DNA from: Deltaproteobacteria bacterium UBA6601
GTDB taxonomy: Bacteria > Myxococcota_A > UBA796 > UBA9615
Direction of reading: 5' to 3'
Assembly: GCA_002433485.1 (NCBI GenBank)
Contig: DJIF01000084.1
Location: forward strand, 21,508 to 39,136
DNA length: 17,629 nucleotides
Program-made: the position numbers and the translations under genes
The notes under the pieces: model-generated
The model's input: the letters and a program-made list of their open reading frames with translations, nothing else
Database searches by the model: none
Told to the model about the DNA's origin: nothing
Part shown: one piece after another, positions 7,178 to 13,731 of the stretch
Numbering within the stretch: position 1 is the stretch's first letter
Layout: the number at the start of each line of letters is the position of its first letter

Positions 7178-8011
7178 ATGCAAGCCTTTCGCCTGATCTT
7201 CGCCGCCACCCTCCTTCTCTCCGCCTGCAAAGGCGCAGAACAAGAGTCTGCGTGGAACGACGTAGCAACGACGAGCAACCCAGCTGGCAGTTCCGACCCG
7301 TTTACTGACGAGCGTCAAGAGCCTGAGCCCCAGGACGACGACGACTCGGCTGGGGGCCCTGACGACGACGACTCGGCTGGGGGCCCTGACGACGACGACT
7401 CAGCTGGGGAGCCAGCAACCCTGGCAGTTCCTGCACCAGCCACAGCTCTGGCGACCCCTGCAGCGCCAGTCGCTGCCACTCCAGTCCCAGCCCAACCGGG
7501 CTTTGTACCGCCTCCACCCGGCAAGAAAGGCCCGCTGGAACGAGCGGCTGCGCTGATGATGGGGACCCGCTTCCGCTGGGTACAAGGCAGCAAGGACGTG
7601 GCTTATGGGCTCTACGGTGCGCCGGTCATGCTGAACCTGTGGTCCTGTACCGACCGCAAGATCGACGACAACCTGGAGTGGATGACAGCTATGGAAAAGG
7701 ACCACTCTGACCAGATGCTATCCATCCTGGTTCCAGCCAACGTGGCTGAGCGCAGCCTTACTGGCCAAGACAACATCTGTGGACGGAGCATCCGGTTTGG
7801 ACGCTCCTTCGGTGTCGATGTGGGCAAAGGAGTGATGGAAGAGCTCAAGGTGGACGAGCTACCAACCACCATCATCTTCAACGCCCAGGGTGAGGAGATA
7901 ACCCGCCACGAGGGCGTAGTAGCGGTCGACTCGTCGGCGGCCAAAAAGCTTGAGCAGACGCTCCTCCGCGAGTTGGCGCCGCTAAGCGAAGGGCGAGCCC
8001 TGGCACCATGA
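7178..8011 (+). CDS. Thioredoxin-fold (TlpA/ResA-like) lipoprotein lacking CXXC, with DDDDSA repeats
   Basis: This is a 277-residue protein. The signal peptide ends in the lipobox Leu14-Ser-Ala-Cys17. An acidic linker follows, with three DDDDSAGGP-type repeats (53-79), then an Ala/Pro/Val-rich stretch (80-116). Residues about 125-265 form a thioredoxin-like domain: a central strand MLNLWS, helix, strand LSILVPAN, and the cis-proline block VDELPTTIIF with Pro229, followed by the usual Gly-hairpin. The active-site CXXC is missing. Where TlpA has W-x-x-W-C-x-x-C, this protein has W-S-C-T-D, a single Cys157; the only other domain cysteine is Cys201. The start at 7178 is supported by GGAG 6 nt upstream and by the signal peptide; an upstream in-frame GTG at 7034 would bury that signal. 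It overlaps the next gene by ATGA. A redox-inactive adaptor or a one-cysteine thiol protein are both possible. Confidence 0.7.
   Translation: MQAFRLIFAATLLLSACKGAEQESAWNDVATTSNPAGSSDPFTDERQEPEPQDDDDSAGGPDDDDSAGGPDDDDSAGEPATLAVPAPATALATPAAPVAATPVPAQPGFVPPPPGKKGPLERAAALMMGTRFRWVQGSKDVAYGLYGAPVMLNLWSCTDRKIDDNLEWMTAMEKDHSDQMLSILVPANVAERSLTGQDNICGRSIRFGRSFGVDVGKGVMEELKVDELPTTIIFNAQGEEITRHEGVVAVDSSAAKKLEQTLLRELAPLSEGRALAP
7334..7414 (+). repeat. Three tandem 27-bp coding repeats (DDDDSAGGP)
   Basis: Units at 7334-7360 and 7361-7387 are identical at the DNA level. The third (7388-7414) differs by a few bases, including TCG to TCA and a change giving Gly-Glu-Pro. They encode an acidic, flexible spacer between the lipid anchor and the folded domain. 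Identity including codon third positions suggests recent expansion by slippage or unequal recombination, so copy number may vary between strains. Confidence 0.9.
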
Positions 8012-9711
8012 AGCTCCGCCCCTCCAGCGCGACCGCTTTCGACGCGCTGGCCCTCGTCGCGTTGTGCGGCCTGGCGGCCACATGGCGGCTCAACTGCATG
8101 CCCTGGGGAGATGTCTTCGGCGACGCCTATATGGCGCTTGAATGCGCCTATCAGGTCAGCATGGGGCGACTCTGGACTGCGCCCAGCCAACCCATCTACG
8201 GCCACGGCCTCTGCCTCTCATATGCACCGCTATTTCACCACGCCGAGAGCCTGCTGAAAGTCATTGAGCGACGCGCACTCGTGGGCGCTCTGGTGGTTCC
8301 CGCCTACTACCTGCTGGCCTTGACCGCTGCCCGGCGACTGTGGGGTGCGGGCCTGGTCAACTCGAGGCTCATCGCTCTGACGCTGGGCCTGCTGGCGCTG
8401 CGCAATGATCTGCTGACCCTGATGGGAACCAGCGGCACCCTGGGCTACTTCGCTCCAGTCTTGACCCTGCTCATCGCCATTGGCCTGCTAAGGGCAAGCA
8501 CCGGCCGAGCCCCCCTAGGCGCTTTACTCGGCTTCTGCCTCATTCCCCTGGCCTTAATGAACCACCCGTTCACCCTTTGGTTGGCACCCGCCGCACTCCT
8601 GCTGTTACCACCACTAAGGCGCAACAACGGCCTGTTCGTCGCCGCACTCGGGCCGCTCGCAGCGCTGCTCCTGTCTGGACCGCGACTGCTGCAACTGAAT
8701 GACCTGATCGAGGGGAACGGCCTCGTCCACGGACTGGGACAAATCGCCGACCCGGGTTCCACTCCTGCTGACCTGTGGGCGCAACTATGGTCCATGATCT
8801 TCGTAGCGGGCAATCTACCCATCGTGCTCGGCATGTTCGCCCTGCTGTTCAGCCCTCTGCTGGCACATCGAGGCACAGCCAACCCAGACTCAACAGCAGT
8901 TCGATTCTGGGCCATCAGCGGAACCGTGAGCCTGATCCTCACGATTGCCACAGGAGTCTCTCTGGGTTACCTCCGCTACTACCACCTGATGTTCCTTCAC
9001 CCCTTTGCAGTAATTGGCCTGGCTGGGCTCCTTGGCCGGTTGCTGGAGAGGCCAACACCAGCAACGAAAGCAACGCTCAGCACGGTCCCGGCGCTCCCCG
9101 CACCGCTCGGAATCGCGGTGCTGGCGGGCTGCCTGACGCTCGCGTATGGAAGTGTCGAAGAGCCCTTTTCGCCACCCTGCAACAGTGGCGCCCCATTGAC
9201 CAAAGAGGCGGCAGGCTGCGACCGGGTCAGTGCAGCGATTGTTGCGATGCAAAACCAGGCGCCGTTAACCGTAGACAACCTGACCGGACCGTCAGGGGGA
9301 GCGGACTCTGCGGTTCCGATAGTGCTGGACCTGTTGCTGCGCGGGATCAGCGAGGAGCAACTCTACGCTCCAAAGCAACAGGAGCAGATGACCTGGTACT
9401 GGATCATCGATCGCTTCGAGATTGTCGACCCAGCGGGTCAGCAGTTGGACTTCAACAGCCTGATCGAGGGACTTGAGCAGGTCTCGATCCTGCTCGACCT
9501 CCAGCGCAGCGGCGAGCTCGTGGTCATGGCCCGCGGCGAGGCTGCGCGGACAGCCTTCGGCGAAGCCCTCTGTGGAGCTTTAGCGCCAGGTTTGCAGTTG
9601 TGGGGCCGCACCTACAAGACCTGGCTCGGACAGCTGGTTCGTCCCGGCAGCGAAGGGATCGAGTACCCTGAACCCTACGCTCCCTGCCTTGCCGCCCGAC
9701 TCACCGACTAA
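8008..9711 (+). CDS. Polytopic membrane protein, paralog A (putative GT-C-like glycosyltransferase)
   Basis: This 567-residue membrane protein starts within the ATGA overlap with the thioredoxin-fold gene. Helix 1 (about 11-27) leads into an outer loop PWGDVFGDAY with Asp35 and Asp39, then QPIYGHGLC (61-69). About ten further helices run to about residue 382. Conserved blocks shared with the next gene are TSGTLGYFAP (141-150), MNHPF (184-188), YLRYYH (321-326), GGADSAV (430-436), TWYW (462-465) and GRTYKT (533-538). The C-terminal portion (about 385-567) is soluble and probably periplasmic. A first-loop acidic motif followed by many helices and a C-terminal soluble domain is GT-C architecture, but I do not recognise a named family. 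An uncharacterised membrane protein of another function cannot be excluded. Confidence 0.55.
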   Translation: MKLRPSSATAFDALALVALCGLAATWRLNCMPWGDVFGDAYMALECAYQVSMGRLWTAPSQPIYGHGLCLSYAPLFHHAESLLKVIERRALVGALVVPAYYLLALTAARRLWGAGLVNSRLIALTLGLLALRNDLLTLMGTSGTLGYFAPVLTLLIAIGLLRASTGRAPLGALLGFCLIPLALMNHPFTLWLAPAALLLLPPLRRNNGLFVAALGPLAALLLSGPRLLQLNDLIEGNGLVHGLGQIADPGSTPADLWAQLWSMIFVAGNLPIVLGMFALLFSPLLAHRGTANPDSTAVRFWAISGTVSLILTIATGVSLGYLRYYHLMFLHPFAVIGLAGLLGRLLERPTPATKATLSTVPALPAPLGIAVLAGCLTLAYGSVEEPFSPPCNSGAPLTKEAAGCDRVSAAIVAMQNQAPLTVDNLTGPSGGADSAVPIVLDLLLRGISEEQLYAPKQQEQMTWYWIIDRFEIVDPAGQQLDFNSLIEGLEQVSILLDLQRSGELVVMARGEAARTAFGEALCGALAPGLQLWGRTYKTWLGQLVRPGSEGIEYPEPYAPCLAARLTD

Positions 9712-9738
9712 GGCCCCCTCGACGAAGCCACCGAAGCA

Positions 9739-11490
9739 ATGACCCACACCACACCGCGTGCACCGCAGCGATGGAAAGCCACGGCGCAGCTGCCTGTATT
9801 CGACGGGCTGATTCTGCTTGCCCTGACCGCCGCAACTGCCTGGCTGCGGCACTCCTGCGTACCATGGAGCGACGTCTCAGGAGACGCCTACATGGCCCTC
9901 GAGTGCGCCTGGAAGATGTGGAATGGAGATCTTGCGGCAACTCCCAGTCAACCCATCTACGGCTACGGGCTGTGCGCATCCATGGCTGGGCTCTATCTGG
10001 GCGCCGAAGAACTCTGGCAGGTAGCGGTCCGACGGGCCCTGACCGGCACCTTCGTGGTGCCCGCGTTCTACCTTCTCACCTTATGCAGCGTGCCACGACT
10101 GTTCGGCACCGGCCCGGCAACAACCCGCTTCGCTGGAGTTGCTGTTGGACTGTTTGCCCTATCCAACGACCTGCTGGGGGTGATGGCTACCAGCGGCACC
10201 CTCGGCTACTTCGCGCCCCCGATGATTGGCTTGATCTTCATCTGCTGGTCCATTGCTTTGGGCCGCTCTGCACCGCTACTCAGCGTGCTCGGCCTGGCGC
10301 TGGTTCCAATGGCGATGATGAACCATCCCTTCAGCCTTTGGCTGGTGCCCACTGCACTGATCTTCGCCCCTGCACTCGCCCAGCGATCAGGGAGGCGGGC
10401 GCTCGCCGGCGGCTTTGCCCTGGCAGTGCTGATCTCAATGCCGCGTCTGCTCCAATTGCTGGAATTGGTGCGCCGGGAAGAGAACTGGCTATACGGACTC
10501 AAGCTCATCGCCGACCCTGGTGGACGACTGGACGAACCCTACGCACAGAAGCTCTGGCAGGACCTGCAGAACCCCGAGAACATGATGATTCCCCTGGCCC
10601 TGCTCCTGGCCGCGCTGACGCCACTGCTGTTGAAGAGCCCCCGGGGTGCGCCCCACGAGCGACGCTTGTGGGCGATGGCAGCCCTGGCATCCGCAGGGGT
10701 CGTCGTCCTGGTAGGGGTCTCAATCCACTACCTCAGGAGCTACCACGTGATGCTCCTGTACCCCTTCGCCGCAATCGCCGCCGCGGGCTGGCTGGCCCTG
10801 GCAGCCGAACGCTTTGCGCCACACCTCAAACGGCGAATCCCCATCAACCGAATAAACCACAGCTTCCAACGCTGGAAGGTCGCCACGATCACGGTAACCA
10901 GTTGTTGGCTGCTGGTGGGCGCGGGGGTTTTCTCCTTGATGGATAAGAGCGAGCTTCGCCCCGACGAGGACCACTGTACCGGCGGCTTTAAAAACACCTC
11001 TACGGCCGCTAGCGCTCGCATCGTGACCAACCGCATCGAGGAAGACCTGCCTGGCCACGCCATCGTCCTTGAGAACCTGCGACCCTCAGACGGAGGCGTC
11101 GACTCCGCCGTCTCCATCGCCCTGGACCTGCTGCTGCGAGGCCTCCGCGAAGGTCAACTACGTTGCTGTGAGCCAGGAAGCACTCCGACCTGGTACTGGA
11201 TCGTCGACTGGCGTGGCATCCCCACCGACTTTCGCAAGCTCGCTGCTGAGCTGGACGAGGTTGAGCTGTTGCTAGAGCTGGAAGTAGCCGAAGAGCTGGT
11301 GCTGGCGGTACGCAGCGAGGCTGCTCGACTGGCCGTAGGTGAGGCCCTGTGCGGCGGACTTGGCCCGGAAGAGTTTGTCTCTGGGCGCACCTACCGAACC
11401 TACCTGGGTAATCTGCTGGTGCCCGGCTGCGATGAGCCGCCGCCTCCCGAACCCTATCCAGCCTGCATGTCGGATCGGGTCATTTTCTGA
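9739..11490 (+). CDS. Polytopic membrane protein, paralog B (putative GT-C-like glycosyltransferase)
   Basis: This 583-residue protein is a clear tandem paralog of the preceding gene. Residues 21-210 align without gaps to 11-200 of paralog A, with about 100 of 190 positions identical by hand count. Shared features are PWSDVSGDAY with Asp45 and Asp49, QPIYGYGLC (71-79), TSGTLGYFAP (151-160), MNHPF (194-198), YLRSYH (331-336), GGVDSAV (452-458), TWYW (484-487) and the end PEPYPAC. Six cysteines match: 40, 56, 79, 413, 538 and 576. It starts 27 bp after paralog A with only a weak ribosome-binding site (GAAG), and its TGA overlaps the next ATG by one base. Likely arose by gene duplication with later divergence, perhaps changing sugar or acceptor (inference). 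Confidence 0.55.
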   Translation: MTHTTPRAPQRWKATAQLPVFDGLILLALTAATAWLRHSCVPWSDVSGDAYMALECAWKMWNGDLAATPSQPIYGYGLCASMAGLYLGAEELWQVAVRRALTGTFVVPAFYLLTLCSVPRLFGTGPATTRFAGVAVGLFALSNDLLGVMATSGTLGYFAPPMIGLIFICWSIALGRSAPLLSVLGLALVPMAMMNHPFSLWLVPTALIFAPALAQRSGRRALAGGFALAVLISMPRLLQLLELVRREENWLYGLKLIADPGGRLDEPYAQKLWQDLQNPENMMIPLALLLAALTPLLLKSPRGAPHERRLWAMAALASAGVVVLVGVSIHYLRSYHVMLLYPFAAIAAAGWLALAAERFAPHLKRRIPINRINHSFQRWKVATITVTSCWLLVGAGVFSLMDKSELRPDEDHCTGGFKNTSTAASARIVTNRIEEDLPGHAIVLENLRPSDGGVDSAVSIALDLLLRGLREGQLRCCEPGSTPTWYWIVDWRGIPTDFRKLAAELDEVELLLELEVAEELVLAVRSEAARLAVGEALCGGLGPEEFVSGRTYRTYLGNLLVPGCDEPPPPEPYPACMSDRVIF

Positions 11491-13715
11491 TGGTCTTCCG
11501 CATATTCGTACTGGCCACTGCATTAAGCGTCCTCAGCCCAGCGACTGCTTTGGGCGCCAGCTGCCCGGGCGGGCTCACCCGCGACCTCGAGGAAGGGGTC
11601 GTGCTGCCCGGCCGAATCGAGGCCATCGCCAGAGGCATGGCGGAGCTGGGCGTTGAGAGCTGCGGTGCCACCCTCATCAATCTGGCGCGCAGCGAAGTAA
11701 GCTCCCGCACGCCGAGCGCCGTAGGCAGGATCGCCGAACTGTGGGGCGACCCTGAGCTGCTGCCCTTACTCTACTCGGCCTACGCACACGGCATGCTGCG
11801 ACCCTACGAACGTTCTAATGACCTCGCCCTGGCAATGGCCGACGCCATCGCCTCGGTTCGCAACAAAGCAGCACTGACGGGCGACCTGCTAGCGCCCCTC
11901 CGGGACCAGACATTGGCCCAGGACTGGCTGGCACAGGCTGCCCAGCGGCTTCGAACCGAGTGGGCCCCGGCCCTCGAGGCAAAGGAACTGACCCTGCCTG
12001 AAGACAGCGAGCAGCTCGACCAGCAACGCATGGAGCTACTGTTCAACTGCCTCGACGAACCTGCCTCAGTACCGGAAGACACCTTTGACCCCCTCGGCCT
12101 CGCCCAGGGACCCGGCGCTGAGCTCTCCCTTGGCACCCGCTGCAGCACCATGGCAGTGCTGGACAGTTGGCGTTCAGCATCCAGTGAATTCGAACGGGAG
12201 CGCCTCGACAACCTGGTTCAGCAGTACACCCCTATGGGCGACTTCCTGCCTCTGGCCGGCAAGCTTGAGCGCAGCTGGCGGCAGGGACGCAGCACCTGGG
12301 CGGCAGGGGTCCCCGCGCGCAGCACCTGGCAGAGCCCAGACCACGGGGCCCCGGCAACCAGCCTGGGCCCCATGCAGGCTGTAGCCGCAGTGATCCTACT
12401 GGTCGGTTTGCTACTGCTGGCGCTGGTTCGTAGAGATGGGCGCAAACAGAACCTGCTGAGACTCAGCGCATTGGTCTTTGGTGTGGTCCTGCTGTGCGCC
12501 GCTGAGGCAGCCCTTAGCCTAACCGGAAGGCCTCCGGGCGACGAAGGGCGGCCCACAGCTCGACTTTCCCTGTCGGTGGACCCACCGCCAGGACGACCCG
12601 GTGTGCTGCTCGACCAAGCAGGTCGCGCGGTTCGAATTCCCAAGCCACCGCAAATGGTTCGACTGGGCATCGCAGGAGCCTCAAGCGTTGCGGGGGTAAA
12701 CCTGGCACACCGCGACACCTTTAACGCACGCCTGGAGGCCCTGCTCAAAGATGAGCTTCCCTGCGTTCAGGTGCTCAACTTTGGACAGCCGGGAATCTCT
12801 CTAAGAGATGTCCGTGGGACCGCTATAGCTGCCGCCGACGCCTTCGGCCTGGACGGAGTAATCCTATACTCCGGACACAATGAAGTGGGGGCCGCTCGGG
12901 AGCGAGGCCCACACCGCAGCCTACGCGGTCGGATGGTGAAGGTCGAAGCAGCTATGACCCGCACCCGTATGGCCGGACTGCTGCGCAGCGTCCTACCCAA
13001 GCCCGATCCCAACGCACCCGAGCAGGGTGGCGGCGCCAGCGAGTCTGACGAAAACATGAACCGCTACCTGCCAGCTTTTGAGCAGGCCGTTAACGACCAC
13101 TACAAACGCGAACTGGTGGACCTGGCCAGAGCCATGCAGCGCCGCTCCCTGCCCCTGGTCCTGGCCATGCCTTCCTTCAACCACCATGGTCTTCGGCTCA
13201 GCACGGTCCCCGATCTCCCGGAGATCCCGCTGCGCAAAGACGGCACCACCCCTGCCAACCACATCGTCGCGCTCTTAGAGGAGGGGTCCTATGCAGAAGC
13301 GCTCAATGCGGCAAATGCGCTGGCCCAACAGCTCCCTGACCACGGTGCACCACGGCTGCTGGCGAGCTTCGCCCACGAAGCTCAGGGCAACCTCCAGGCG
13401 GCCGAAGCTGAGATCTGGGAGGCAGCTCGGCGCAACCAGGTCGGCTCAGCTCTAACGCCAGGTCTGGCGGCAGTGCTCCTCGAGGTAGCTGCACGCTTTC
13501 AGCTCCCGGTAAGTGACGTACACGCCGCACTCCACGAAGCCAGTCCCGGCCATCTCCCCGGCTTTGACCTCTTCGTCGACTTCGTACACCTCAGCCCACA
13601 GGGCAGCCAGATCGTGGCTCAGGAAATGGCCAAAACCCTAAAGGAGAGTGGCCTTCTCGATGGCTGGAGGGGCCGCTGCAGCCCTGCGCAGGAAGCCCCA
13701 AACCCGACTCCGTGA
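11490..13715 (+). CDS. Membrane-anchored SGNH/GDSL hydrolase with TPR-like insert
   Basis: This is a 741-residue protein. A signal peptide (1-23) is followed by a helical exported domain (about 24-290). Two membrane helices (about 296-313 and 323-345) with a basic loop between them (314-324) return the chain to the periplasm. The C-terminal SGNH domain has block I GIAGASSVAG with nucleophile candidate Ser398 (GAS instead of GDS), block II NFGQPGIS (430-437), block III GHNE with Asn464, and block V DFVH with Asp697 and His700. A helical TPR-like segment (about 594-648) sits between blocks III and V. SGNH enzymes of this kind deacylate or transfer acyl groups on cell-surface polymers. It is the last gene of the four-gene operon, coupled by TGATG to paralog B. 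The catalytic call is well supported; the substrate is unknown. Confidence 0.75.
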   Translation: MVFRIFVLATALSVLSPATALGASCPGGLTRDLEEGVVLPGRIEAIARGMAELGVESCGATLINLARSEVSSRTPSAVGRIAELWGDPELLPLLYSAYAHGMLRPYERSNDLALAMADAIASVRNKAALTGDLLAPLRDQTLAQDWLAQAAQRLRTEWAPALEAKELTLPEDSEQLDQQRMELLFNCLDEPASVPEDTFDPLGLAQGPGAELSLGTRCSTMAVLDSWRSASSEFERERLDNLVQQYTPMGDFLPLAGKLERSWRQGRSTWAAGVPARSTWQSPDHGAPATSLGPMQAVAAVILLVGLLLLALVRRDGRKQNLLRLSALVFGVVLLCAAEAALSLTGRPPGDEGRPTARLSLSVDPPPGRPGVLLDQAGRAVRIPKPPQMVRLGIAGASSVAGVNLAHRDTFNARLEALLKDELPCVQVLNFGQPGISLRDVRGTAIAAADAFGLDGVILYSGHNEVGAARERGPHRSLRGRMVKVEAAMTRTRMAGLLRSVLPKPDPNAPEQGGGASESDENMNRYLPAFEQAVNDHYKRELVDLARAMQRRSLPLVLAMPSFNHHGLRLSTVPDLPEIPLRKDGTTPANHIVALLEEGSYAEALNAANALAQQLPDHGAPRLLASFAHEAQGNLQAAEAEIWEAARRNQVGSALTPGLAAVLLEVAARFQLPVSDVHAALHEASPGHLPGFDLFVDFVHLSPQGSQIVAQEMAKTLKESGLLDGWRGRCSPAQEAPNPTP

Positions 13716-13731
13716 GCGGAACCTCACGGGG
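13708..13731. terminator. Hairpin spanning both convergent stop codons (possible bidirectional terminator)
   Basis: CTCCGTGAG (13708-13716) pairs with CTCACGGGG (13723-13731) around a 6-nt loop, CGGAAC. The inner 7 bp are perfect and the stem extends to 9 bp with one G-T wobble. The left arm contains the TGA of the SGNH gene (13713-13715) and the right arm contains the TGA of the RND gene (13726-13724). The position suits a shared terminator, but no T-tract follows on either side, so intrinsic termination is doubtful. RNA end protection is an alternative. Confidence 0.5.

Noticed and set aside
7334..7414. CRISPR-like direct repeats
   Set aside because: The units are contiguous with no spacers and code in frame for a protein linker.
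9292..9315. SGG-x-DS motif in paralog A resembling a PP-loop ATP pyrophosphatase
   Set aside because: Paralog B has DGG-x-DS instead, the domain is probably periplasmic where ATP is absent, and the rest of a PP-loop fold is not evident.
9771..10946. Plus-strand open frame (391 codons) inside paralog B
   Set aside because: It is out of frame with a gene supported by paralog alignment. Its translation is Arg/Pro/Gly-rich and featureless.
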